From contig JAFUIR010000016.1 of NCBI GenBank assembly GCA_017468395.1, positions 102,624 to 166,623 of the forward strand: 64,000 nucleotides of DNA, given 5' to 3'. A model generated the notes under the pieces. It did no database searches, was not told the origin of the DNA, and saw only the letters and a program-made list of their open reading frames with translations. The stretch comes from Lachnospiraceae bacterium. Lineage in GTDB: Bacteria; Bacillota; Clostridia; Lachnospirales; Lachnospiraceae. Shown piece by piece: positions 1 to 7,840 of the stretch. Within the stretch, counting starts at the first letter, position 1. The number at the start of each line of letters is the position of its first letter. Both the position numbers and the translations under genes were made by a program.

Positions 1-450
1 GCAGATACAGTGCTTGGAGACATCAATAAAAGTCATACAGAGGTTATGTTTTTGTATGACATGTTAAACGAGAAACATCAAAGTGTTAAGGAAACCGTTT
101 CTGAGATTACCCGGACAATGAAAAAAGTGGAGACCGTTGCAGAGGAGGTTGCCACTTTGGATTCTTTGGCGGAAGAAGTTTCGGGTGAAAAGAAAGATAC
201 GAAAAAGACCGTAAAAGAAACCAAAACCGCTAAGCGTTCTTCAAAAGTTTTAAAAGAAGAGAAACAGCAGGAAGAGGCGGCAGGACCGGATCTTAGTTTC
301 ATGCAAAATGAAGGAAACGAAGGAAGAAACAATAACGAAAGAATTCTGGAATTGCACAGTCAGGGAAAATCTAATGTTGCTATTGCAAAGGAACTGGGGC
401 TTGGTGTCGGAGAAGTAAAACTGGTCATCGGTTTGTTTGAAGGGATGTAA
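1..450 (+). CDS. C-terminal part of a DUF6115-like protein (truncated by window edge)
   Basis: The reading frame is open from base 1, so the start lies upstream of the window; about 149 codons are visible. The visible part is charged and predicted coiled coil for the first ~60 residues, followed by a Lys/Glu/Thr-rich linker and a compact C-terminal segment with NNERILELHSQGKSNVAIAK and LGLGVGEVKLVIGLF. That tail has the look of a helix-turn-helix and matches my memory of the DUF6115 domain found in Lachnospiraceae. The next gene follows after 6 bases, suggesting an operon. Function is unknown. The family assignment is by recalled motif only. Confidence 0.6.
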   Translation, partial: ADTVLGDINKSHTEVMFLYDMLNEKHQSVKETVSEITRTMKKVETVAEEVATLDSLAEEVSGEKKDTKKTVKETKTAKRSSKVLKEEKQQEEAAGPDLSFMQNEGNEGRNNNERILELHSQGKSNVAIAKELGLGVGEVKLVIGLFEGM

Positions 451-456
451 AGAAAA

Positions 457-1071
457 ATGAAATTGAAATACTATATGAGAGGGCTGGGCATCGGTATGGT
501 GGTAACTGCCTTCATCCTGAGCATTGCGCTGGGTGGCGACAAGCAGACCATGACGGACGAAGAAGTAAAGACCCGGGCACGAGAATTGGGGATGGTGGAA
601 AGTGCCGTTCTATCTCAAATTGCACAGCAAAATCAAGAGACAAATAAGCCACAGCCGGAAACTCCTGAAACCGTTGTGGATGAAACGGAAGTGACCGGAA
701 CAGAAAAGACCGAAGAAGAAACGAAGACGCCTGAAACGGAAATGCCTGAAACCGAAACACCGGAAACCCAGACAACGGAAACAGAAACGCCTGAAACCGA
801 AACACCGGAAACTCAGACAGGAGAAACGAAGACCCCGGAAACAGAGGAATCCGGAAATGAAACAGTGATTACCATTGTTATAAATCGCGGAGAAAGTTCC
901 GTATCCGTGAGCCGTTCTTTGGAGCGGGCAGGACTTGTGGAAGATGCCGGTGATTATGACAGATTTTTGTGCAACAACGGTTACGATAAAACCATTGCAG
1001 TAGGCACATATGAGATTCCTGTGGGAGCTACTAAGGAAGAAATTGCAAAAATTATCACAAAGAGAAGATAA
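457..1071 (+). CDS. Membrane-anchored protein with a C-terminal MltG/YceG-like fold and ETPETE repeats
   Basis: This 204-residue protein has an N-terminal membrane anchor (about residues 7-26, GIGMVVTAFILSIALGG), a long low-complexity linker of ETPETE/ETQT repeats (about residues 62-138), and a C-terminal ~65-residue domain. That domain (INRGESSVSVSRSLERAGLV ... GTYEIPVGATKEEIAKII) matches the N-terminal LysM-like subdomain of the endolytic transglycosylase MltG/YceG. The catalytic MltG domain is absent, so this is not a complete transglycosylase. The repeat linker could span part of the cell wall and place the domain near peptidoglycan. The stop codon is embedded in the terminator that follows. 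Role unknown; a wall-binding or regulatory role is inference. Confidence 0.6.
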   Translation: MKLKYYMRGLGIGMVVTAFILSIALGGDKQTMTDEEVKTRARELGMVESAVLSQIAQQNQETNKPQPETPETVVDETEVTGTEKTEEETKTPETEMPETETPETQTTETETPETETPETQTGETKTPETEESGNETVITIVINRGESSVSVSRSLERAGLVEDAGDYDRFLCNNGYDKTIAVGTYEIPVGATKEEIAKIITKRR

Positions 1072-1095
1072 AACCCCTTGCAATAGGGGTTTTCT
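1070..1095 (+). terminator. Intrinsic terminator after the MltG-fold gene
   Basis: Perfect 8-bp stem AAAACCCC (1070-1077) / GGGGTTTT (1086-1093) with loop TTGCAATA and a short T-rich tail. The loop holds the -35 box of the next promoter. Confidence 0.8.
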
Positions 1096-1106
1096 TATGT
1101 TATAAT
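1078..1106 (+). promoter_or_regulatory. Promoter of rpsB-tsf
   Basis: TTGCAA (1078-1083), a 17-base spacer and a consensus TATAAT (1101-1106). The -35 box lies inside the loop of the upstream terminator. Transcription should start near 1113, leaving a leader of about 138 bases before rpsB. Confidence 0.8.
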
Positions 1107-1143
1107 CTGCTAGTTGTTAATAAAAAAATCACGTATGCTGATT

Positions 1144-1174
1144 CGATGTTGGTGCCCTTTAGGGTAAGCATTCG
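1144..1174 (+). promoter_or_regulatory. Structured rpsB leader hairpin (candidate S2 autoregulatory site)
   Basis: CGATGTT (1144-1150) pairs with AGCATTCG (1167-1174) with one bulged T, and an inner CCC-TTTA-GGG stem sits across an internal loop. It lies in the long untranslated leader of rpsB, where ribosomal protein S2 leaders are known in several bacteria. The S2-binding role is inference. Confidence 0.45.
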
Positions 1175-1250
1175 GAGAAAACCGCATTTTTAACGCAGAT
1201 GTGGCGGAAAAGGCGTACGGAAGAAACATGAACCAAATGGAGGTAAAGAC

Positions 1251-2009
1251 ATGAGCGTTATTTCAATGAAACAGTTACTTGAAGCAGGTGTTCATTTTGG
1301 ACATCAGACAAGAAGATGGAACCCTAAAATGGCTCCTTACATCTTCACAGAGAGAAATGGTATTCACATCATCGACCTGCAGAAATCCGTAGGTAAAGTT
1401 GATGAAGCTTACAAAGCAATCTCTGAAATCGCTGCACAGGGCGGCACAATCCTTTTCGTTGGTACAAAGAAACAGGCTCAGGATGCTGTTAAAACAGAAG
1501 CTGAGAGATGTGGTATGTACTATGTAAACGAAAGATGGCTCGGCGGTATGCTGACAAACTTCAAAACAATTCAGTCCCGTATCGACAGACTTCGTGCTAT
1601 CGAAACAATGTCTGAAGACGGAACATTTGATGTTCTTCCTAAGAAAGAAGTTATTGAACTGAAAAAAGAATGGGAAAAACTTGAGAAGAACCTTGGTGGT
1701 ATCAAGAACATGACAAGAATTCCCGATGCTATCTTTGTAGTAGATCCTAAGAAAGAAAAAATCTGTGTACAGGAAGCTCACAACCTTGGCATCACACTTC
1801 TTGGTATCGGCGATACAAACTGTGATCCTGAAGAACTGGATTACATCATTCCCGGTAACGATGATGCTATCAGAGCTGTAAAACTGATTGTTGCTAAAAT
1901 GGCTGATGCTGTTATCGAAGCAAATCAGGGTGAAGCTGTTTATACAGAAACTGACGTAGAAACAGAAGCTACTGACATCGAAGAAGTTGCTGAAGTAGAA
2001 GAAGCTTAA
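1251..2009 (+). CDS. rpsB: 30S ribosomal protein S2
   Basis: This 252-residue protein is ribosomal protein S2 of the small subunit, which joins late in 30S assembly and helps recruit S1-type factors and mRNA. The N-terminal [20 protein letters not shown], the [12 protein letters not shown] stretch and the [12 protein letters not shown] segment are family hallmarks. Length is normal apart from an acidic C-terminal tail of about 25 residues ([21 protein letters not shown]). The start is set by GGAGGT eight bases upstream. It is first in the rpsB-tsf operon, with a consensus promoter and a structured leader. Codon use is strongly biased, as expected of a highly expressed gene. Confidence 0.97.
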   Translation: MSVISMKQLLEAGVHFGHQTRRWNPKMAPYIFTERNGIHIIDLQKSVGKVDEAYKAISEIAAQGGTILFVGTKKQAQDAVKTEAERCGMYYVNERWLGGMLTNFKTIQSRIDRLRAIETMSEDGTFDVLPKKEVIELKKEWEKLEKNLGGIKNMTRIPDAIFVVDPKKEKICVQEAHNLGITLLGIGDTNCDPEELDYIIPGNDDAIRAVKLIVAKMADAVIEANQGEAVYTETDVETEATDIEEVAEVEEA

Positions 2010-2018
2010 TTGAACTTA

Positions 2019-2044
2019 AAAGGGACGTTGGTTTACGTCCCTTT
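2019..2044 (+). terminator. Hairpin between rpsB and tsf (partial terminator or processing site)
   Basis: Perfect 9-bp stem AAAGGGACG (2019-2027) / CGTCCCTTT (2036-2044) with an 8-base loop. The T tract is weak, so it probably only reduces read-through into tsf or protects the rpsB message. Confidence 0.5.
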
Positions 2045-2106
2045 CAATATCTTATAAACCAGATAAAAAAATGTGTTATCGCACGATAAATATGGAGGAA
2101 ATTAAA

Positions 2107-3186
2107 ATGGCAGAAATCACAGCATCTATGGTAAAAGAACTGCGTGAACTTACAGGCGCAGGTATGATGGATTGTAAAAAGGCTCTTGCTGAAACAAATG
2201 GTAATATGGAAGAAGCAGTAGACTTCCTTAAAAAGAGTGGTGCAGCTAAGATGGAAAAGAAAGCTTCCAGAATTGCAGCAGAAGGTATTGCTCGTGTTGC
2301 TGTAAAGGATAACGAAGCAGTAGTTGCAGAAGTTAACTCTGAAACAGACTTCGTTGCTAAGAATGAAGTATTCCAGGAGTTCGTACAGCTTATTGCTGAC
2401 AACGCTCTTACTTCCGGCTTAAACGGTGGTAAGAATGGTGAGGATGTTGAAGCTCTTCTTGAAATGAATGGTCTTAAGGAAGAATTGGTTCAGAAGACTG
2501 CTACTATTGGTGAGAAATTGTCTGTACGCAGATTTGAAAAAGTTAGCGGTGAATGTGTAGCAAGTTACCTTCACGCTGGCGGTAAGATTGGTGTAATCGT
2601 AGCAGCAGACGGCGCAGCAGATGTTAAGGAAGCCCTGACAAACGTTGCTATGCAGATTGCAGCTATGAATCCTCAGTACATCAGCAGAGATGATATTTCC
2701 CAGGAAGAAATCAGCAAGATGAGAGAGATTACTGTAGATTCTTCTCTTAATGATCCTGCATCTCTTCCTAAGCCTATTTTGAATGCATTGATTGAAAAGG
2801 CTCTTGCTGATAAAGTATGGAGCGATGAAGATATTGCTATTTACGAAGAAAAGAAGAGCAATATGAACTTTTTGTTCAACTTCCTCTCAGATGCTGCTAA
2901 GACAGCTCTTGCAGGTCTTGCTATGGCAGACAAGGAAAATATCGTTTCTACAAAGATTTTTGATGGTATGATTGAAGGCCGTGTTTCTAAGCAGTTAAAA
3001 GATATCTGCTTGTTAGACCAGACTTACGTTAAAGCAGAAGATGGAAAGCAGACTGTTGCTGCATATCTTAAGTCTGTAAACGGCGCTATCGTTATCAAGA
3101 AAGTTGTTCGTTTTGAAGTTGGCGAAGGCATGGAAAAGAAGAACGAAAACTTCGCAGATGAAGTTGCCGCTCAGCTTGGAAAATAA
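2107..3186 (+). CDS. tsf: Elongation factor Ts, with an internal insertion
   Basis: EF-Ts exchanges GDP for GTP on EF-Tu. The start at 2107 (MAEITASMVKELRELTGAGM) is preceded by TGGAGG; an in-frame codon 36 bases upstream has no ribosome site. The N-terminal UBA-like domain contains the conserved TGAGMMDCKKAL, and the core has NSETDFVAKNEVF. At 359 residues it is longer than the usual 280-310. The excess lies between YISRDDISQEE (about residue 191) and MIEGRVSKQL (about 288), an interval of ~97 residues where about 40-50 are usual. It holds a mostly helical segment rich in Ala, Leu and Lys. The reading frame is intact and codon use matches the rest, so the insertion appears genuine. A strong terminator follows. 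Confidence 0.95.
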   Translation: MAEITASMVKELRELTGAGMMDCKKALAETNGNMEEAVDFLKKSGAAKMEKKASRIAAEGIARVAVKDNEAVVAEVNSETDFVAKNEVFQEFVQLIADNALTSGLNGGKNGEDVEALLEMNGLKEELVQKTATIGEKLSVRRFEKVSGECVASYLHAGGKIGVIVAADGAADVKEALTNVAMQIAAMNPQYISRDDISQEEISKMREITVDSSLNDPASLPKPILNALIEKALADKVWSDEDIAIYEEKKSNMNFLFNFLSDAAKTALAGLAMADKENIVSTKIFDGMIEGRVSKQLKDICLLDQTYVKAEDGKQTVAAYLKSVNGAIVIKKVVRFEVGEGMEKKNENFADEVAAQLGK

Positions 3187-3200
3187 AATAAGCACAAGGA

Positions 3201-3230
3201 AAGAACCGGTTTGAAATCGGTTCTTTTTTT
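3201..3230 (+). terminator. Terminator of rpsB-tsf
   Basis: AAGAACCG (3201-3208) / CGGTTCTT (3218-3225) stem with a 9-base loop, running into a T7 tract. Confidence 0.9.
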
Positions 3231-3318
3231 GATGTTTTTGGAGAGCGTTCCTTAGAATGAAAAAGTCGCAAAAGTATAGAATATAGAGTCAAATAGACGA
3301 AAAAATCTGATAAAAGCA

Positions 3319-3347
3319 TTGTAAAAACTGTTAAATAGTGCTAAAAT
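3319..3347 (+). promoter_or_regulatory. Promoter of the PocR-type gene
   Basis: TTGTAA (3319-3324), 17-base spacer, TAAAAT (3342-3347), with the extended -10 dinucleotide TG at 3339-3340. Confidence 0.65.
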
Positions 3348-3391
3348 ATTATCATACTATTATGCAAGATATATAAGAGAGGGTGGCGCAT

Positions 3392-4174
3392 ATGCATATA
3401 AGTGAAATTATTGATTTACAACTGTTGGAGCAGATTATGAGAGATTGGTCTAATGCAACAGGTATGGCAACTATTGCAGTTGACCATGAGGGAAATTATT
3501 GTTCCGGTGAAATCGGATTTACCGATTTTTGTATTAAGTATACCCGTGGTTCTGCAGAAGGTATGAGACGCTGTGTGAAATGTGATAATGAATGTAAAGG
3601 TACATATTTTTGTCACGCAGGACTTATGGATTTCAGTACTGACATTGTGGTAGACGGACATTATCTCGGAAAGATTATTGGTGGACAGATTTTGCCCAAA
3701 GAACCCGATGAAGAGAAATTCCGTCAATTGGCAGTAACTTTTGGAATTGATCCGGATGTGTATATTGCGGCACTGCGCAAAATTCCGGTCCGTTCCGAAT
3801 CGGCAATCCGTTCTTCTGCAAAATTGCTTGGAGATGTAGTAAATATGCTTGTGGAATTTGAGTATAACAAATTGAAAGAATCCGAAAAGCAAAGCGGTTT
3901 GAAAGATAGTGTTGTACGTGCCCACTCCCTGATTCAGGAGATGAACGAGATGTCTCTTTCATTAAATAAAATTGAAAGTAAACAAAACATTTTATCATTG
4001 AATGCAAGTATTGAAGCGGCAAGAGCAGGAGAAGCAGGAAGAGGCTTTGCGGTAGTTGCCCAAGAAGTTGGTAAATTGGCCTCTAGTTCTGCAGAGATTA
4101 ATGGAAATATTAAGTCTGTTTTGAATAAGTTAAATCGTGAAGTTGCGAATATGGTAGAATTTGAAGAAAATTAA
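3392..4174 (+). CDS. Soluble PocR-domain sensor with a short chemoreceptor signalling tip
   Basis: This 260-residue protein has no membrane segment. Residues ~1-165 match the PocR ligand-binding domain: [20 protein letters not shown], a cysteine cluster (FCIKY ... [16 protein letters not shown]) and [12 protein letters not shown]. Residues ~195-240 carry the conserved hairpin tip of methyl-accepting chemotaxis proteins, [20 protein letters not shown]. The usual 200-plus-residue coiled coil is reduced to about 60 residues, so it may bind CheA/CheW arrays without normal methylation. The start at 3392 is chosen because GAGAGGG lies eight bases upstream; an in-frame GTG nine bases earlier has no such site. 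A single-gene unit is likely, since it has its own promoter and terminator. Ligand unknown; the cysteines could bind a metal or cofactor. Confidence 0.85.
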   Translation: MHISEIIDLQLLEQIMRDWSNATGMATIAVDHEGNYCSGEIGFTDFCIKYTRGSAEGMRRCVKCDNECKGTYFCHAGLMDFSTDIVVDGHYLGKIIGGQILPKEPDEEKFRQLAVTFGIDPDVYIAALRKIPVRSESAIRSSAKLLGDVVNMLVEFEYNKLKESEKQSGLKDSVVRAHSLIQEMNEMSLSLNKIESKQNILSLNASIEAARAGEAGRGFAVVAQEVGKLASSSAEINGNIKSVLNKLNREVANMVEFEEN

Positions 4175-4196
4175 GAATAACCATTGGTAGAGTATG

Positions 4197-4232
4197 TCCC
4201 GGGTAAGAAGCACTTGCCCGGGATATTTTTTT
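4197..4232 (+). terminator. Terminator of the PocR-type gene
   Basis: Eleven-bp stem TCCCGGGTAAG (4197-4207) / CTTGCCCGGGA (4213-4223) with a 5-base loop and T7 tail. Confidence 0.9.
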
Positions 4233-4312
4233 GCAGTAATTAAATATCGCTTTTTGTGTGGGTTTGTGATAATATAACAGATAGAAATCGGAACATTACA
4301 AAGAGGATTGTT

Positions 4313-4942
4313 ATGCGCTTATATTTAATCCGGCACGGAGAAACTGACTTAAATAAACAGAAGATTTTGCAAGGGCAAAGTGATTTTGAACTGAATGATT
4401 ACGGCAGGGAACTTGCCGTGCTTACGGGAAAGGGACTTGGCAAAGTTTCTTTTGATTTGGTGTTTACCTCTCCCTTAAAGCGGGCAAAAGAGACAGCGGT
4501 GCTGGTTATCCGGGAGCAGCAGGAAAAAGCAATAGACATTCTGGAGGATTTAAGGATTCAGGAAATCAGTTTTGGCGCATATGAAGGCATGTGTTATGGG
4601 AAGGATAATTTTAATATTCCTGACAAGACCTTTTTAAACTTCTTTGAGGCACCGGAAAAGTATAATACTCCGCCTCAGGGAGAAAGTTTTGAGGAAGTGA
4701 TAGGGCGGACTGGAGATTTTTTGCGGGAACTGGCAGATAACAGTGAATATGCGGATAAAACTATCTTAATATCCACCCATGGCTGTGCGTTAAAGGCAAT
4801 GTTGGCCAATATACGCAAAACACCCCTAGAGCAGTTTTGGGGAGATGGTGTACATAAGAACTGTGCGGTAACTATTGTGGATGTCGATACTACATCCGGC
4901 GGTAAGATGACGGTGGTAGAAGAAGGAAAATTATATTATTAA
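4313..4942 (+). CDS. Histidine phosphatase family protein (GpmB/CobC type)
   Basis: This 209-residue enzyme of the phosphoglycerate-mutase-like superfamily starts with MRLYLIRHGETDLN, where His8 of the RHG motif is the phospho-acceptor. TSPLKRAKETA and the late STHGCALKAML supply the other conserved Arg and His. Such proteins hydrolyse small phosphate esters; substrates include alpha-ribazole phosphate, phosphoglycerate and nucleotide-sugar intermediates, and I cannot tell which applies. The start at 4313 is chosen because the RHG motif normally sits within 10 residues of the N-terminus and AGAGGA precedes it. The following lipoprotein begins 40 bases later and may be co-transcribed. Confidence 0.85.
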   Translation: MRLYLIRHGETDLNKQKILQGQSDFELNDYGRELAVLTGKGLGKVSFDLVFTSPLKRAKETAVLVIREQQEKAIDILEDLRIQEISFGAYEGMCYGKDNFNIPDKTFLNFFEAPEKYNTPPQGESFEEVIGRTGDFLRELADNSEYADKTILISTHGCALKAMLANIRKTPLEQFWGDGVHKNCAVTIVDVDTTSGGKMTVVEEGKLYY

Positions 4943-4982
4943 GAAATTATAAGAAAAATATATTATTTAGGAGGAAATAGTT

Positions 4983-5345
4983 ATGAAAAAGAAAATTGTG
5001 GCAATGATGTTGATGGCGGCATTGGCAATTTCGGCAGTAGGCTGCGGCGATATGATTGAGCAGAAAGCCCAGGAGGCAGCGGATGCTGCAAAGGCAAAAA
5101 TTGTGGAGATGGTTAAAGAGGAATTAACCAAGCAGGTACAGCAGGCTTTGACAGAAAGCGGAATTGAAGGTGCGGAAAACTTTAATCTGGATGATATTGA
5201 AACAGAAGAATTGGAAGATTTAACAGGTATGGATTTCAGCGTTCTGGATGACCTTGAAAATCTGGATATGGAAGAATTGGAGCGGTTACTGGAGGAATTT
5301 AAGGTAATGGAATTGCCTGAAATCAGTACGGAAGGTGCGCAGTAA
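4983..5345 (+). CDS. Small acidic lipoprotein of unknown function
   Basis: This 120-residue protein has a lipoprotein signal peptide with lipobox AVGC (Cys21), so it should be anchored to the outer face of the membrane. The mature part is helical: an Ala/Lys-rich amphipathic stretch (residues ~28-60) and a very acidic Leu/Glu/Asp-rich tail (LDDLENLDMEELERLLEEF). It follows TAGGAGGAAATAGTT and precedes a GH43 gene by 42 bases. I do not recognise a family. The gene may belong to one unit with its neighbours, but nothing shows a shared function. Confidence 0.7.
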   Translation: MKKKIVAMMLMAALAISAVGCGDMIEQKAQEAADAAKAKIVEMVKEELTKQVQQALTESGIEGAENFNLDDIETEELEDLTGMDFSVLDDLENLDMEELERLLEEFKVMELPEISTEGAQ

Positions 5346-5387
5346 ATTTATATTTCAAAGTAAAAACGGTTATTATAGGAGTGCATA

Positions 5388-6944
5388 ATGAAAAAGGAAT
5401 ATGTGAACCCCATTATCAGAGGCTTTTACCCTGACCCCAGTATCTGTTATGCAGAAGGCTATTTTTATATTGTGTGCAGCAGTTTCCAATTTTTCCCGGG
5501 ATTGCCTTTGTTCCGCAGCAAAAATATGACGGACTGGGAACCAGCCGGACATTGTATGACCAGGGTAAGCCAACTGGACTTAAATGAAATGGGAGCTTCC
5601 GGTGGCTTGTTTGCGCCTACTATCCGTTACCACCAAGGAAGATTTTATGTGGTGTGCACCAACGTGGGTGGTTACGGAAATTTCCTGGTATATACCGATG
5701 ATATTATGAGCGGTGAGTGGTCAGAACCGGTACTCATTGACAGACCGGGCATTGACCCTTCCCTTCTTTTTGACGGAGGAAAAGTTTACTTTATCAGCAA
5801 TGGAGATGATGATGACGGAGTAAACGGTATTTCAGTCTGTGAGATTGATATAGACACCGGAAAGGTGTTGACAAAGAGTAAGTGTATTTCTAAAGGAACA
5901 GGCGGAAGATATTTGGAAGGCCCCCATCTTTACCATATCGGAGAGTATTATTATCTTTTGGTGGCAGAGGGCGGCACGGAGTACGGACATATGGAGTGTC
6001 TGTTAAGAAGTAAAGATATTTATGGTCCTTATGAAATCTGTCCGGTCAATCCTATTCTCACAAACCGCAATTTGGGCGGATATTTTATTCAGGGTTCCGG
6101 GCATGCTGATATAGTAGAGGATGAAGAGGGACAATGGTGGATGGTTCACTTGGCATTCAGACAACAGGATCAGTGGCGGCCTTTTCATCAACTGGGTCGA
6201 GAGACCTTTTTAGAGCCGGTTTTCTGGGACGAAGACGGATGGTTTCGTGTGGGGACAGATGGTACTTCCAGAGCAGCCTACAAAGTGGAAGAAGGCAGAT
6301 GCGAGGCTTGTCATAGCGCAGAATATCCTAAGGAAAGATGGGCACTGGATAAAAGAAGGGCTATTTATGTAAGGCGTCCGGATTATCAGAATTATCGCTA
6401 CGGAGAAAAGGGGTGCTTTGCTTTAAAGGGAACCGATGCAAAATTGCAAAGCCTTGGAAATGTTACCTTTTTGGGGATGCGCCAGCAGGAGTTTGAGACA
6501 GAGTTTGGTATAAAAATCTATGGACAGACCATGCTTGAAGGACAACATGCGGGTATCACTGCCTACATGTCAGAGAGAGATTTTTTTGCCGTGGATGTTT
6601 GCAAACAAAGTGACCGGTATGAAATATGCTGCAAAGCGGTAATTGGCAACATGAACGTACCAATGGAAAGCGTCTCCATGGAAAAAGTATCCATGCAAAG
6701 TGCAGGAATTGAACAAGAGGAAATTCTTGTTGCTATTGTGACGGGGCATCAAAGTTATGAGGCATATGCGCAGTTTCCTAATGAAGAAGGAAAAAAACAG
6801 TGGCAGAAAATAGGTAAGATGGAGGCCAAATACTTGACCAGTGAAGTGACGGAAGGATTTACCGGCGTAATTTTGGCGGCCTACTGTGAAGCAGATGAAA
6901 AAGGAAACAGTGACTATGTTCATTTTTCTCCCCTAAAAGACTAA
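5388..6944 (+). CDS. Glycoside hydrolase family 43 (beta-xylosidase/arabinofuranosidase type)
   Basis: This 518-residue enzyme has the GH43 five-bladed catalytic propeller followed by a beta-sandwich-like C-terminal half, the layout of XynB-type exo-enzymes. NPIIRGFYPDPSICY holds the catalytic base Asp16; GIDPSLL gives the pKa-modulating Asp123; and RYLEGPHLY gives the general acid Glu177. There is no signal peptide, so it acts in the cytoplasm on imported oligosaccharides such as xylo- or arabino-oligosaccharides. It fits a hemicellulose user, together with the cellulase and sugar-type importer in this window. Exact specificity cannot be read from sequence alone. A hairpin follows the stop. 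Confidence 0.92.
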   Translation: MKKEYVNPIIRGFYPDPSICYAEGYFYIVCSSFQFFPGLPLFRSKNMTDWEPAGHCMTRVSQLDLNEMGASGGLFAPTIRYHQGRFYVVCTNVGGYGNFLVYTDDIMSGEWSEPVLIDRPGIDPSLLFDGGKVYFISNGDDDDGVNGISVCEIDIDTGKVLTKSKCISKGTGGRYLEGPHLYHIGEYYYLLVAEGGTEYGHMECLLRSKDIYGPYEICPVNPILTNRNLGGYFIQGSGHADIVEDEEGQWWMVHLAFRQQDQWRPFHQLGRETFLEPVFWDEDGWFRVGTDGTSRAAYKVEEGRCEACHSAEYPKERWALDKRRAIYVRRPDYQNYRYGEKGCFALKGTDAKLQSLGNVTFLGMRQQEFETEFGIKIYGQTMLEGQHAGITAYMSERDFFAVDVCKQSDRYEICCKAVIGNMNVPMESVSMEKVSMQSAGIEQEEILVAIVTGHQSYEAYAQFPNEEGKKQWQKIGKMEAKYLTSEVTEGFTGVILAAYCEADEKGNSDYVHFSPLKD

Positions 6945-6978
6945 ATATTAATCTTGTAAACCTATATTGAAACAAATA

Positions 6979-7021
6979 AAAGCGGAAATTGATATTGAAA
7001 ATCTTTATCAACTTCCGCTTT
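6979..7021. terminator. Long hairpin after the GH43 gene (weak terminator)
   Basis: AAAGCGGAA followed by ATTGATA pairs with TATCAAC and TTCCGCTTT with one mismatch. The stem is long, but the T tract is poor on both strands, so termination efficiency is uncertain. Confidence 0.5.
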
Positions 7022-7030
7022 AAAAAATAG

Positions 7031-7058
7031 TTGTCATTTTTTGTGGGCATGTTATGAT
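7031..7058 (+). promoter_or_regulatory. Promoter of the sufC-sufB pair
   Basis: TTGTCA (7031-7036), 16-base spacer, TATGAT (7053-7058); the first gene starts at 7092. Confidence 0.7.
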
Positions 7059-7091
7059 AGATAGGTATAGTACAAGTGCAAGGAGACAGAA

Positions 7092-7829
7092 ATGTTAAAG
7101 GTAAAGAATTTATCTTTTGATGTCATGGAAGATGGTATCAAGAAAAATATATTGAAAGACGTTAGTTTTGAAGTGAAAAAGGGCGAAATGCTCATTATCA
7201 CCGGTCCTAACGGAAGCGGCAAATCAACACTTGCCAAGGTTTTGATGGGGATTGAAAAGGCGGCAGGCGGAAGTGTGTATTTAGGTGGAGAAGATATTTC
7301 GGATTTGGCCATTGACGAAAGGGCAAAAGCAGGTCTTGGCTTTGCGTTCCAGCAGCCACCCAGATTTAAAGGCATGACTATTGAGAAATTGCTTTGTCTG
7401 GCGGCGGGCAGAAAACTTCCCGAAAAGGAATGCTGCGATTTGCTCAGCGGTGTAGGACTTTGTGCCAGAGAGTATTTGGGCAGACAGGCGGATGCCACTT
7501 TATCCGGCGGCGAGATGAAGCGTATTGAAATTGCCACAGCTTTGGCAAAACCTCATAAAATATGTATTTTTGATGAACCGGAAGCAGGAATTGACCTTTG
7601 GAGTTTTTCCATGCTTGTGAAAAGATTTGAGGAGATTCACAAAAATAAAGACGAGAGCATTATTATCATTTCCCATCAGGAGCGCTTAATCCAGATGGCA
7701 GACCGCATTATGCTTTTAAAAGACGGTCAGGTGAAAAAAATCGGAACCAGAGATGAGATGCTGACAGAACTTATGGGTGTGCAGGAAACAAAGGGCTGTC
7801 TGGACAAACATCAGATACCGGCGAATTAG
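7092..7829 (+). CDS. sufC: Fe-S cluster assembly ATPase SufC (minimal SUF/SMS system)
   Basis: This 245-residue ABC-type ATPase drives Fe-S cluster building on its SufB partner. Walker A is GPNGSGKST (residues 38-46), the Q-loop region has FAFQQPPRFKG typical of SufC, the signature is LSGGEMKRIEIA, and Walker B with its SufC-specific continuation is IFDEPEAGID. The D-loop and His switch (IISHQ) are present. It is cytoplasmic. The partner gene begins 11 bases after the stop. No sufS, sufU or sufD lies nearby, which fits the two-gene minimal SUF arrangement described from anaerobes. Confidence 0.93.
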   Translation: MLKVKNLSFDVMEDGIKKNILKDVSFEVKKGEMLIITGPNGSGKSTLAKVLMGIEKAAGGSVYLGGEDISDLAIDERAKAGLGFAFQQPPRFKGMTIEKLLCLAAGRKLPEKECCDLLSGVGLCAREYLGRQADATLSGGEMKRIEIATALAKPHKICIFDEPEAGIDLWSFSMLVKRFEEIHKNKDESIIIISHQERLIQMADRIMLLKDGQVKKIGTRDEMLTELMGVQETKGCLDKHQIPAN

Positions 7830-7840
7830 GAGGATAGGAC

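Noticed and set aside
610-1083. Long open frame on the minus strand across the ETPETE repeats
   Set aside because: It mirrors the repeat-coding strand; its product is a Cys/Phe/Arg low-complexity run with no ribosome site and lies opposite a well-supported gene.
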